This document shows positions 52,854-61,661 of a stretch of DNA of 64,000 bases, piece after piece. The DNA comes from Veillonella rogosae JCM 15642. Its GTDB lineage: Bacteria > Bacillota > Negativicutes > Veillonellales > Veillonellaceae. The stretch lies in the NCBI RefSeq assembly GCF_002959775.1, contig NZ_PPCX01000006.1, positions 34,055 through 98,054 of the forward strand, written 5' to 3'. The translations under genes were made by a program, and so were the position numbers. Within the stretch, counting starts at the first letter, position 1; each line of letters begins with the position of its first letter. The notes below the pieces were generated by a model. It saw only the letters and a list, made by a program, of their open reading frames with translations. It did no database searches and was not told the origin of the DNA.

Positions 52854-54095
52854 TTGAAGTTAAATATAACGGCTCTTGCTGACCGCATGATATGGTTCAT
52901 AACTCTAATCTTTTTAGTGTTGTCGTTGACCATTTCCTTTGCCCTTGGCGAGGCGAACTATGGTGCCTATGTATTATTTGTATGCTTATTTGGGCTCATT
53001 ATTTTTTATCTTATAAGAGAGCAGGGCGTTATTAAGTTACGGCTCAATTGGATGCATAGTTATATGCTACTCTTTATAGGGGCTTGTTACCTTAGTGCGA
53101 TTAATGCCATAGATACGTCTGTAGCTATGAGTCGAAGTTTTGACATCGTCAAGATATTCTTTATGCTCATCATCTTATACATGTGCTATCAAGATAAAAA
53201 ATCGGTGGATACATTATTAAAGATTGGTATGTGGACAGGCTATATAGTTTGTTTTTACACTGTTTATTTTTATGGTTTAGATTATTTTATTACTGTCTTA
53301 TCATCGTCGGCACGTATTGCCAATGATGCATTAAATGCGAATACAGTAGGTCTTTTGGGCGCTAATGCTATTGTAATGACCTTGTATTACATGTTATATG
53401 ATCGCCCTCGATGGTGGCATATTATCGCATTACCTACATTAGGTATTCTTGCTGCTACAGGCAGTCGTAAGGCTCTTGTATTCGTTGTAGCAGGTACAGT
53501 ATTACTTTTTGTTTTTAAAAGCTTACGCAGTGCCAATGTAGTCAATTCGATTGCTAAAATTATTGGTTCTTTACTAGGTCTCACTATCGTAGGTGTTGCT
53601 GTATTGCAATTACCGATGTTCGGTGAAGTATTAGATCGTATGTCTAGCATGGTGGAAGCTTTTGCCGGTACTGGCGGTGACTCATCTACTATCATTCGTA
53701 TGGCTTTAGTGGATATTGGTTGGGATTTATTCTACCAATCTCCTATTACTGGGGTTGGTGTCAATAATCCATCTGTATATACATTCTTCCTATATGGTAA
53801 GGAGAATTACTACCTTCACAATAACTACATTGAGTTATTAGCCGGTACTGGTATTATCGGTTTATTGGCGTATTATTCCATGTATTTGTATATAGCATAT
53901 AACTTAATTCGCTATCGTGATTTCCACAGTAATGAATATGTAATGGTACTCATTCTATTTCTTTCACAAATTGTAATGGATATGGGCATGGTGTCTTATG
54001 AAAGTAAGAGTACTTATTTTTATATGATGTTGTTTTATTTAGAGGTGCAAATGCTCCGGAAGGGACGTAAAAATGAAGCTCAGCAAATTGTGTAA
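52854..54095 (+). CDS. O-antigen ligase/polymerase-like membrane protein (Wzy-type)
   Basis: Polytopic protein of 413 residues with 10-11 membrane helices and the Wzy_C-like region: a periplasmic loop followed by GVGVNNPSVYTFF and HNNYIELLAGTGIIGLLAYY, including the conserved HN-x3-E pattern. In this locus it is the best candidate polymerase. Start TTG 52854 follows AAGGAGGAG. Its 3' end overlaps the ATP-grasp gene by 23 bases. Confidence 0.85.
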   Translation: MKLNITALADRMIWFITLIFLVLSLTISFALGEANYGAYVLFVCLFGLIIFYLIREQGVIKLRLNWMHSYMLLFIGACYLSAINAIDTSVAMSRSFDIVKIFFMLIILYMCYQDKKSVDTLLKIGMWTGYIVCFYTVYFYGLDYFITVLSSSARIANDALNANTVGLLGANAIVMTLYYMLYDRPRWWHIIALPTLGILAATGSRKALVFVVAGTVLLFVFKSLRSANVVNSIAKIIGSLLGLTIVGVAVLQLPMFGEVLDRMSSMVEAFAGTGGDSSTIIRMALVDIGWDLFYQSPITGVGVNNPSVYTFFLYGKENYYLHNNYIELLAGTGIIGLLAYYSMYLYIAYNLIRYRDFHSNEYVMVLILFLSQIVMDMGMVSYESKSTYFYMMLFYLEVQMLRKGRKNEAQQIV

Positions 54096-55005
54096 AGTTG
54101 GTATGTCCTTTTTAACAAAACCTTACTATCGTACTCGAGTTCTGATTAAATCAGGTTATTATGATAACTTATCTGATGAAGATTTTCTAAAGAAGATATT
54201 TCCTAAATATATGGGGTATCCCTTAGATTTAGAGAATCCTAAAACTTTCAGTGAAAAATTACAATGGCTAAAAGTCAATTACCGGAATCCTATTCAAACT
54301 GTTATGGTTGATAAGCATGAAGCAAAACAGTTTATTGCGGAACGTGTGGGAAATCAATATATTATTCCTACACTTGCTGTATGGGATTCCGTAGAGGATA
54401 TCGATATCGATGCATTGCCAAATCAATTTGTGTTGAAGTCAACTCATGATAGTGGAGGCATCGTAATTTGTAAAGACAAATCATCTTTTGACTTCGAAGC
54501 AGCTAAAGCGAAGTTAAGTGCATCTCTAAAACGTGATTATTCTAAAATTGCTAGAGAATGGCCTTATCAGAATGTACCACGTCGCATTATAGCAGAAGAA
54601 TATATTTCAGAATTGGGCAGTGATGATTTATTGGACTATAAGATGTTTTCCTTCCATGGAGAACCAAAGCTAACTGTGGTATGTTCAGATCGCTTTTCAA
54701 AGACTGGAACGCGTATGAACTTCTATGATATCAATTGGGAGCCTATGGGGATTCATTTTGGTCATTATCCTCCATTACCTAATGAGTTTCCGAAGCCAGC
54801 TACTTATGAGGAGATGAAACGTCTCACAGCTGAGCTAAGTAAGGATTGTCCGTTCTTACGTGTTGATTTTTACGAAATAAAAGGGCGCCTATTTATTGGA
54901 GAGTTAACATTTTTCCCTGGTGCTGGATTAGAAACGTTTCGTCCTATGTCAAAAGATTATGAATTAGGGGAGTGGTTACATCTTGAAACTGTACATCGGA
55001 GCTGA
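54073..55005 (+). CDS. TupA-like ATP-grasp protein
   Basis: A 310-residue protein of the TupA-like ATP-grasp family, thought to join amino acids or similar groups to envelope polymers. Motifs: NPKTFSEKLQWLK, VDKHEAKQFI, PNQFVLKSTHDSGG as the ATP loop, EEYI, and DYKMFSFHGEPKL, then a metal-binding end VDFYEIKGRLFIGELTFFPG. GGAAGGG lies before the ATG within the polymerase gene. It overlaps the CapA-like gene by 23 bases, suggesting a joint function. Confidence 0.85.
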   Translation: MKLSKLCKVGMSFLTKPYYRTRVLIKSGYYDNLSDEDFLKKIFPKYMGYPLDLENPKTFSEKLQWLKVNYRNPIQTVMVDKHEAKQFIAERVGNQYIIPTLAVWDSVEDIDIDALPNQFVLKSTHDSGGIVICKDKSSFDFEAAKAKLSASLKRDYSKIAREWPYQNVPRRIIAEEYISELGSDDLLDYKMFSFHGEPKLTVVCSDRFSKTGTRMNFYDINWEPMGIHFGHYPPLPNEFPKPATYEEMKRLTAELSKDCPFLRVDFYEIKGRLFIGELTFFPGAGLETFRPMSKDYELGEWLHLETVHRS

Positions 55006-56122
55006 TTTCGTTCCTACGGATATTAATAAAAGTTTGTTTGAAGAGGGCAAAGGGGAAGCATTAGTAGGTAAAGAGCTATATGAAATTCTTAAGCAATCTG
55101 ATTTAAATGTTTTTAATTTAGAAGTGCCTTTAACAGATGCATCTACTCCGATTAATAAATTTGGTAATAATTTAAAGTCTCCTACAAAAACAATCTATGG
55201 TTATAAGGCTTTAGAACCTATATTTTTAACATTAGCTAATAATCACTCCTTAGATTATGGTGTAGAAGGATTAACTACTACACTGGAGTTATTAAAAAAG
55301 CATGATATTAAAAATGCAGGTGCTGGTGCTAATGTAAAAGCAGCTAAAAAGCCATTTATCTTTGAAAAAGAAGGTATACGTATAGGATTTTATCTATGTG
55401 CAGAACATGAGTTTACCGTTGCTTCTTGTCATACAATGGGGGCTAATCCATTTGATGTATTAGAGAGCTTTGATGATGTAGAAGCTTTAAAGAAAACTTG
55501 TGATTATGTTATCGTCCTATATCATGGTGGAAAGGAGTTTTATCGCTATCCATCGCCAATGTTACAAAGATATTGCAGAAAATTTGTTGATAAAGGGGCA
55601 GACCTTGTAATCTGTCAACATAGTCATTGTATAGGTTCTCGTGAGGACTATGGTAAGGGGACTATTATTTATGGCCAAGGTAACTTTATCTTTAACTCCG
55701 AATTCTATATACATCATAAGGAGTTTGTAAAAGATTCCTTATTAATCAGTGTAGAGGCTACAAAGGATACCTTTGTTGTATCTGAAGTGCCAATTCGTAG
55801 TACCGAAAGGGGCACCCGTTTGGCTACTGAATCAGAAGCCATTGAAACATTGACAGAATATAAAAAGCGAAGTGAAAACATTAGAGATGCTCATTTTGTT
55901 GCTCAAGCATATAAGGATTTTGCTGATACTCATGTAAAGCGATATTTGCGTGAATTTTTAGGTAGATCTTTTGTTATCCGTGCAATAAATGGATTATTTG
56001 GACGAAAATTAATGCAACTTATTTTGGGGCCTACAAGTTATTTAGCAATACAAAACTATTTAGAGTGTGAAGCTCATCATGAATTATTCTTAAGAGGCAT
56101 TAAGAATATTAATAAAAAATAA
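54983..56122 (+). CDS. CapA/PgsA-family metallophosphatase-like protein
   Basis: Calcineurin-like protein of 379 residues in the CapA family linked to poly-gamma-glutamate export. Seen are GADFVPTD, NLEVPLTD, LANNHSLDYGVEGL, VLYHGGKEF, ICQHSHCIG and IYGQGNFIF, which supply the metal ligands. It starts at TTG 54983 with GGGGAG upstream. It lacks a signal peptide or membrane anchor at its N-terminus, so it is probably cytosolic. Near the C-terminus one apolar segment occurs (about 325-350). Confidence 0.85.
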   Translation: MKLYIGADFVPTDINKSLFEEGKGEALVGKELYEILKQSDLNVFNLEVPLTDASTPINKFGNNLKSPTKTIYGYKALEPIFLTLANNHSLDYGVEGLTTTLELLKKHDIKNAGAGANVKAAKKPFIFEKEGIRIGFYLCAEHEFTVASCHTMGANPFDVLESFDDVEALKKTCDYVIVLYHGGKEFYRYPSPMLQRYCRKFVDKGADLVICQHSHCIGSREDYGKGTIIYGQGNFIFNSEFYIHHKEFVKDSLLISVEATKDTFVVSEVPIRSTERGTRLATESEAIETLTEYKKRSENIRDAHFVAQAYKDFADTHVKRYLREFLGRSFVIRAINGLFGRKLMQLILGPTSYLAIQNYLECEAHHELFLRGIKNINKK

Positions 56123-57573
56123 TGGATACTAAAATTGTAGCTGCTGCTAAATGGTCTGTCATAACAGAGGTTTTAGCAAAGCTTATTACACCACTTACAA
56201 ATATAATATTGGCCCATATGCTTGCGCCGACGGCGTTTGGTATATTGGCAACAATTATGATGGTTATCTCCTTTGCAGAAATGCTTGCTGATGCGGGATT
56301 CCAAAAGTTTCTTGTACAGCATGAGTTTGAAAGTGACCAAGAAAAGCAAGAGGCCACAGATGTGGCTTTTATTGCCAATCTAGTATTTTCTTTACTATTA
56401 TGGGGTGCTATCATAATCGGCCGTGATGAATTGGCTGTACTAGTAGGTAATGATGGTTTAGGCATACCGTTGGCTGTGATGGGGGCAATGATACCTCTAT
56501 CAGCCTTTAGCAGTGTGCAGATGGCTTTGTATAGACGGGACTTTAATTTTAAGTTTCTTCTAAATATTCGCCTTATAACTATTTTGACACCTATAGTGAT
56601 ATCTATTCCTATGGCGCTCATGGGGTACGATTACTGGTCTTTAATTGCTGGTATGTTAGGGGCTCAGCTATTTACAGCATTAGCCTTATTAAAGAGTAGA
56701 CGAAATCAAATTCGCTTATTCTTTAGTGGTCGTGTTTTTATGAACATGTTTAGCTATAGTGCATGGTCATTGGCGGAAGCCTTTTCCATTTGGCTTACCG
56801 CATGGGTAGATACCTTTATTATCAGTCGATTTCTGGATGCGTACTATTTAGGTATTTATAAGATGCCGATGGCTATTGTAACAACTGTTATGGCTATGGC
56901 TACCGCATCGTTAGCGCCAGTGCTTTTTGCAGCGCTAAGTAGAGTACAACATGATCAACAGGCTTTCTCTAATACATTCTTTACATTCCAACGCTATATG
57001 GCCTTATTCTTAGTGCCTATAGGAGTAGGTTTATTTGTATTTCAAGATTTTGTTGTCCAACTTTTACTTGGGCCTCAATGGAAATTAGCGGGGATCGTTT
57101 TAGGTTCTTGGGCATTGAGCTCAGCTATTATGACTGTTACAGCGAATCTAATTTCTGAAATATTCCGTGCTAAAGGCCTGCCAAATCTATCGTTCTGGAC
57201 TCAAGTGTTACATTTAGTTGTTTTAATACCAGTTATTTATATTTGTATTCAATATGATTTTACTACCTTTGTGTATGCTCGCTCTATAGTGCGAATGGAA
57301 ATGCTCGCTGTAGCTATGTTGTTTTTGGCCCTATTCGTCAATATGAGTGCGTTCCGCATACTATCTAATATTAGTGTATATCTCATTACCGCATCGTTAG
57401 TTGGGGCACTAGCGTATAGTATTTTACATCTATATGATACGGTGCTGTGGACGATAGCTTGTATGCTGTTATGCGTTCTATTGTATGTGGCTATTTTGTG
57501 TATCATTCCATCTGAGCGTACTATTATTACTTCTGGTGTTAATAAAGTTTTAGGTAAATTAAGACGCTCATAA
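56122..57573 (+). CDS. Repeat-unit flippase (Wzx-like)
   Basis: Polysaccharide-transport family protein with about 12 membrane helices in 483 residues. N-terminal ITPLTNIILAHMLAPTAFGILATIMMV (here as ITPLTNIILAHML) and WVDTFIISRFLDAYYLGIYKMP are typical of this branch of flippases. The ATG shares one base with the CapA-like stop. It moves undecaprenol-linked repeat units across the inner membrane. Confidence 0.9.
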   Translation: MDTKIVAAAKWSVITEVLAKLITPLTNIILAHMLAPTAFGILATIMMVISFAEMLADAGFQKFLVQHEFESDQEKQEATDVAFIANLVFSLLLWGAIIIGRDELAVLVGNDGLGIPLAVMGAMIPLSAFSSVQMALYRRDFNFKFLLNIRLITILTPIVISIPMALMGYDYWSLIAGMLGAQLFTALALLKSRRNQIRLFFSGRVFMNMFSYSAWSLAEAFSIWLTAWVDTFIISRFLDAYYLGIYKMPMAIVTTVMAMATASLAPVLFAALSRVQHDQQAFSNTFFTFQRYMALFLVPIGVGLFVFQDFVVQLLLGPQWKLAGIVLGSWALSSAIMTVTANLISEIFRAKGLPNLSFWTQVLHLVVLIPVIYICIQYDFTTFVYARSIVRMEMLAVAMLFLALFVNMSAFRILSNISVYLITASLVGALAYSILHLYDTVLWTIACMLLCVLLYVAILCIIPSERTIITSGVNKVLGKLRRS

Positions 57574-57599
57574 TTAACAGAACTATGAAAGGAGTACAT

Positions 57600-58697
57600 A
57601 TGCTTTCAAAAAATGTAGACTTAAACAACACGGTAATCCTTGTAACGGGAGCCGCTGGATTTGTAGGGGCTAATCTCGTTATGTCCCTCTTATCTGAAGC
57701 AGAAGGAACTCAAATTATCGGCATAGATTCTGTTAATGACTACTATGACGTAGCGTTAAAGGATTATCGATTACAACAAATCGATGCGATAAGCAAAGGC
57801 AATAAAAATACGTGGATTTTCAAAAAAGGCAATCTTGCTGATAAGGCTTTTATTGATGATATTTTTGCTACTTATAAACCTCGCGTTGTTGTGAATTTAG
57901 CGGCTCAAGCCGGTGTTCGCTACTCTATTACAAACCCAGATGCTTATATCGAATCTAATATTATTGGTTTCTATAATATCTTAGAGGCTTGTCGTCATTC
58001 TTATGACAATGGTGAAAGTGGTGTAGAACATCTAGTATATGCATCATCTTCTTCCGTATATGGGGCGAATAAACAAATCCCATACTCTACAGATCATAAG
58101 GTAGATAACCCAGTATCCTTGTACGCGGCTACAAAAAAATCCAATGAATTGCTAGCTTATTCTTACGCTAAGCTTTATAACATTCCGAGCACTGGGCTTC
58201 GATTCTTTACAGTATACGGTCCGGCAGGTCGTCCAGATATGGCATACTTTGGATTCACCAATACTCTGCGCAGTGGTGGCACTATTAAAATCTTTAACTA
58301 CGGTAACTGCAAACGTGATTTTACCTATATTGATGATATTGTAGAAGGCGTTTCTAAGGTCATGTGTGCTGCACCAGAGCGTCGTAACGGAGCTGATGGA
58401 TTGCCAGTACCACCTTATGCTATTTATAACATTGGTAATAGTAATCCTGAAAATCTCCTCGATTTTGTACGTATTCTTTCAGAAGAATTAGTATCTGCTG
58501 GAGTACTACCAGAAGATTATAATTTTGAGGAACATAAAGAATTAGTCCCTATGCAACCAGGGGATGTACCTGTTACATATGCGGATACGAGCGCCTTAGA
58601 AGAAGATTTTGGCTTCAAACCAAATACAACGTTGCGAGAAGGTTTAAGACGTTTTGCTGTATGGTATAAAGATTTCTATATGACGGAGGGCAAATAA
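57600..58697 (+). CDS. UDP-glucuronate 4-epimerase
   Basis: Interconverts UDP-glucuronate and UDP-galacturonate. The 365-residue SDR has TGAAGFVGANLVMSLL, AAQAGVRYSITNPDAYIESNI, SSSSVYGAN, YAATKKSNE, RFFTVYGPAGRPDMAYF and NCKRDFTYIDDI, matching the GAE-type enzymes. ATG 57600 after AAAGGAG is chosen over an upstream ATG. It ends directly at the UDP-glucose dehydrogenase start, so the two likely give UDP-galacturonate for the polymer. Confidence 0.92.
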   Translation: MLSKNVDLNNTVILVTGAAGFVGANLVMSLLSEAEGTQIIGIDSVNDYYDVALKDYRLQQIDAISKGNKNTWIFKKGNLADKAFIDDIFATYKPRVVVNLAAQAGVRYSITNPDAYIESNIIGFYNILEACRHSYDNGESGVEHLVYASSSSVYGANKQIPYSTDHKVDNPVSLYAATKKSNELLAYSYAKLYNIPSTGLRFFTVYGPAGRPDMAYFGFTNTLRSGGTIKIFNYGNCKRDFTYIDDIVEGVSKVMCAAPERRNGADGLPVPPYAIYNIGNSNPENLLDFVRILSEELVSAGVLPEDYNFEEHKELVPMQPGDVPVTYADTSALEEDFGFKPNTTLREGLRRFAVWYKDFYMTEGK

Positions 58698-59864
58698 ATG
58701 AAAATTGCAATTGCTGGTACAGGCTATGTAGGCCTTTCTAATGGCGTATTATTAGCACAACATAATGAAGTAGTAGCCCTCGATATTGTTTCTGAAAAAG
58801 TGGATATGTTAAATCGCAAGGAAGCACCTATTGTAGATGCGGAATTGCAGGAATATTTAGGCACTAAAGAATTAAACTTTAAAGCCACATTAGATCCTGT
58901 GGAAGCGTTTAAAGGTGCGGATTATGTAATTATTTCTACACCTACCAACTATGATCCACAAAAGAACTTCTTTGATACATCTTCTGTTGAGCAAGTCATT
59001 AAAACCGTTTTAGAAATTAATCCTGATGCGGTAATGATTATTAAATCAACTGTACCAGTAGGTTATACTGTACAAATGCGTGAAGAGTTTAAAACAGAGA
59101 ATTTAATTTTCTCCCCAGAATTCTTGCGAGAAGGTAAAGCACTATACGATAACTTGTATCCATCTCGTATTGTTGTAGGTGAAGACTCTGATCGTGCTCG
59201 TCGCTTTGGTCAACTATTAGCTGATGGTGCTATTAAAGAAAATGTACCACAGTTATATACTGATTCCACAGAAGCAGAAGCTATTAAATTATTTGCTAAT
59301 ACGTATTTAGCATTGCGTGTGGCATACTTTAATGAGCTTGACTCCTATGCGGAGGTACGGGGCCTTAGCACAAGCCAAATCATTAATGGTGTATGTTTAG
59401 ACCCTCGTATTGGGGACTTTTATAATAACCCATCCTTCGGCTATGGTGGGTATTGCTTGCCAAAGGATACAAAACAGTTATTAGCTAACTACAATGATGT
59501 ACCACAAAATTTAATCTCCGCTATTGTTGATGCGAATAGAACACGTAAAGACCATGTGGCGGATGCTATTATTGCTAAAAATCCTAAAATTGTTGGCATC
59601 TATCGCTTGACGATGAAAATGAACTCTGATAACTTTAGAGCATCAGCTATTCAAGGTGTTATGAAGCGTATCAAGGCTAAAGGTATTGCTGTTGTAGTTT
59701 ATGAACCAACTCTTGATGCCGAAGACTTCTTCAATTCACCAGTGATTCGTAACTTTGAGGATTTTAAACGCGTCAGCGATGTTATTGTAGCTAATCGTTG
59801 GGATCCATCTTTAGAAGATGTGAAAGATAAGGTTTATACGAGAGATATTTTTGACCGCGATTAA
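58698..59864 (+). CDS. UDP-glucose 6-dehydrogenase
   Basis: Oxidises UDP-glucose to UDP-glucuronate with NAD. The 388-residue protein has the Rossmann start [44 protein letters not shown] and the catalytic [14 protein letters not shown] with the nucleophilic Cys. Start immediately follows the epimerase stop, with GGAGGG. Upstream galU would supply the substrate. Confidence 0.95.
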   Translation: MKIAIAGTGYVGLSNGVLLAQHNEVVALDIVSEKVDMLNRKEAPIVDAELQEYLGTKELNFKATLDPVEAFKGADYVIISTPTNYDPQKNFFDTSSVEQVIKTVLEINPDAVMIIKSTVPVGYTVQMREEFKTENLIFSPEFLREGKALYDNLYPSRIVVGEDSDRARRFGQLLADGAIKENVPQLYTDSTEAEAIKLFANTYLALRVAYFNELDSYAEVRGLSTSQIINGVCLDPRIGDFYNNPSFGYGGYCLPKDTKQLLANYNDVPQNLISAIVDANRTRKDHVADAIIAKNPKIVGIYRLTMKMNSDNFRASAIQGVMKRIKAKGIAVVVYEPTLDAEDFFNSPVIRNFEDFKRVSDVIVANRWDPSLEDVKDKVYTRDIFDRD

Positions 59865-59900
59865 TTTAGCTATATGTATTGTGACGTTTAGGAGAGTAGT

Positions 59901-60347
59901 ATGAAACGTTGGATACTATATATCGTGTTGGGTTTAATTGTGTTTTTTATATGGGATAATTCATTACAAAACGGAGGCTCCTCTGATGGGTTTAGCCTTA
60001 TTTTTGCAGAGAAGTTAGCTCCCCTTGCACATAATCTAGGCTTTCACGGAAATATATGGGCTTTAAATAGGATTGTTCGAAAATTAGCACATCTCACGGA
60101 GTTTACAATCCTTGGTGGCGTTTTATATGCAATCTTACGTCGTTATATTGAGTATGGAACCGTATTTAAAACGATTGGTCTAGGGATGTCTATAGCTATT
60201 CTTGATGAATTTATACAAAGATTTTCACCAGGTCGGAGCTCTCAATTTTCCGATGTTGTCATTGATACAATAGGTGTTGTTATTGGCATATTCTTAGTAA
60301 AGTTAGTCTATAGAATAGGTCAGAAAAAAAGCATATGTAAAAAATAA
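59901..60347 (+). CDS. VanZ-like membrane protein
   Basis: A 148-residue protein with about four membrane helices. Signature: WDNSLQNGGSSDG, RKLAHLTEFTILGGVLYAIL and LDEFIQRFSPGRSSQFSDVVIDTIGVVIG, matching the VanZ family (HxxEF and D-E-x-x-Q-x-F-x-x-G-R). Such proteins are often in envelope loci; function is not known. TAGGAG before the ATG; a terminator follows. Confidence 0.88.
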   Translation: MKRWILYIVLGLIVFFIWDNSLQNGGSSDGFSLIFAEKLAPLAHNLGFHGNIWALNRIVRKLAHLTEFTILGGVLYAILRRYIEYGTVFKTIGLGMSIAILDEFIQRFSPGRSSQFSDVVIDTIGVVIGIFLVKLVYRIGQKKSICKK

Positions 60348-60374
60348 ACTGTTGCTAATATACAACATGAGTAT

Positions 60375-60414
60375 AAAACGCCTCATAATCACAAAGATTA
60401 TGAGGCGTTTTTAA
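60375..60414 (+). terminator. Terminator of the polysaccharide operon
   Basis: A 16-bp perfect stem AAAACGCCTCATAATC/GATTATGAGGCGTTTT with a 5-base loop, then TTT. Confidence 0.95.
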
Positions 60415-60489
60415 TGAAATTAAGATGAAAATTTAAATAAATTATTAAATGAACACATTATAATTTATCTATTTTTATATAAAAACCAC

Positions 60490-60518
60490 TATACAAGCGA
60501 CTTTTACCCTGTTATAAT
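60490..60518 (+). promoter_or_regulatory. Promoter of the CpsB-like gene
   Basis: TATAAT (60513-60518) has TATACA (60490-60495) 17 bases upstream. The gap 60348-60613 otherwise holds the preceding terminator and A+T-rich sequence. Confidence 0.55.
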
Positions 60519-60613
60519 CATGAATATAAAATGAAACTTAAATGAGATAAAGATGAATTTTATAAAAGAGGACGATTTCTGTAAGGGATTATCGTAAGTA
60601 GAAGGGAAAAATT

Positions 60614-61417
60614 ATGAATCGCGTGGTTGATTTACATGGTTGCATTTTGCCAGCTGTGTTAGGTTCTCAAGGGCCACAAACAATGGCAGAATCAGTAAAA
60701 ATGATTAAGTCCTTGTGTGATCAAGGCATTACAGATATTTTTAGTACTCCTGATGTGACAGTATCTATGGATAAGAAGACATGGAATACTATGGAGTCTT
60801 TAGTAAATGATGTGAAACTTGCTGTAGGAGAACAACAGGTAGATATAACTATTCATAGTGGTGCTCGTGTTCTGCTCTGTGATGAAATGGTTGAATATAT
60901 TGCTGCTCATCGCAATCAATATCTTTTAGGGAATAGCCATTTTATGTTAGTAGCATTACCTCAAAATAGCAAGGTTTATCATGTTAATGCATGGCTGGTA
61001 AGCTTACTTGATATGGGCATTGTTCCTATTATTAGTGAAGTAGAATCTTACCGACAATTGTTTACTAAACCAGAACAACTATTAGAGTGGGTAGATAAAG
61101 GCATTTTGATTCAATGCAATATGGCATCTTTTAATCACAACAATGCTAATTACCAAAGAGCTATTGAATTGTATCGCAATGGTTTGATTCATTTCTTTGG
61201 TACTGGTTATAGTAGTGAAAGTGATGTACAAGCACATCAAGGTTATGTAGAAGCAATTTCTAAATTGGATAGTACATATAAAAAAGATTTACTCCCAAAT
61301 ATTCATCTTAATGAGCGTGATCTTTTGGCTAATCGCACATTCTATCCAGCTGTTCCATCAAGTTGGGTCGGTCAAAAGTCCAATTTCTTGACACGTCTAT
61401 TTGGCTTCGCATTATAA
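60614..61417 (+). CDS. CpsB/CapC-like PHP protein with lost metal ligands
   Basis: Aligned by eye with pneumococcal CpsB, the tyrosine phosphatase that acts on CpsD, this 267-residue protein keeps the overall layout but not the metal site. CpsB IDIHSHI corresponds to VDLHGCI (H8 kept, second His now C10). TSHR reads TPDV, GAE reads GAR (R85), the HIERY segment reads SEVESY (E142) and ASDMH reads GTGYS. So six of seven metal ligands are gone. It is unlikely to be an active phosphatase. AGAAGGG precedes the ATG. It has its own promoter and terminator beside the capsule operon. Confidence 0.82.
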   Translation: MNRVVDLHGCILPAVLGSQGPQTMAESVKMIKSLCDQGITDIFSTPDVTVSMDKKTWNTMESLVNDVKLAVGEQQVDITIHSGARVLLCDEMVEYIAAHRNQYLLGNSHFMLVALPQNSKVYHVNAWLVSLLDMGIVPIISEVESYRQLFTKPEQLLEWVDKGILIQCNMASFNHNNANYQRAIELYRNGLIHFFGTGYSSESDVQAHQGYVEAISKLDSTYKKDLLPNIHLNERDLLANRTFYPAVPSSWVGQKSNFLTRLFGFAL

Positions 61418-61423
61418 TTTATA

Positions 61424-61473
61424 TAGGTTCTTTTACCCATGCTATACTGGCCTGGGTAAAAGAACCTATTTTT
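61424..61473 (+). terminator. Terminator after the CpsB-like gene
   Basis: A 16-bp stem TAGGTTCTTTTACCCA/TGGGTAAAAGAACCTA followed by TTTTTA. Confidence 0.92.
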
Positions 61474-61493
61474 ACTTTATATTGTATTTGGGG

Positions 61494-61522
61494 TTGAAAA
61501 CAACCACCATATATAGTATACT
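61494..61522 (+). promoter_or_regulatory. nrdD promoter
   Basis: TTGAAA (61494-61499) and TATACT (61517-61522) are separated by 17 bases. The leader to the ATG would be about 130 bases. Confidence 0.7.
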
Positions 61523-61585
61523 GAGGAGGCAGTAGAAATAGAGAGTTTTCTAATAATTCTTTACATTTTTACATATAAATTTATA

Positions 61586-61612
61586 AAAAGTATGGTTTAC
61601 CATACTTTTTTC
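61586..61612 (+). terminator. Terminator-like hairpin in the nrdD leader
   Basis: AAAAGTATGG and CCATACTTTT form a perfect 10-bp stem with a TTTA loop and following T-run. It lies between the promoter and the gene, so it may be an attenuator. Confidence 0.65.
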
Positions 61613-61635
61613 TATGTCTTAACATATTTTTCAGC

Positions 61636-61658
61636 GGTAACAAAATGGGGAGGTTGCC
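61636..61658 (+). promoter_or_regulatory. Ribosome binding site held in a small hairpin loop (nrdD)
   Basis: GGTAAC (61636-61641) can pair with GTTGCC (61653-61658), placing GGGGAG in the loop just before the nrdD ATG at 61662. A weak stem; relevance uncertain. Confidence 0.35.
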
Positions 61659-61661
61659 AAT

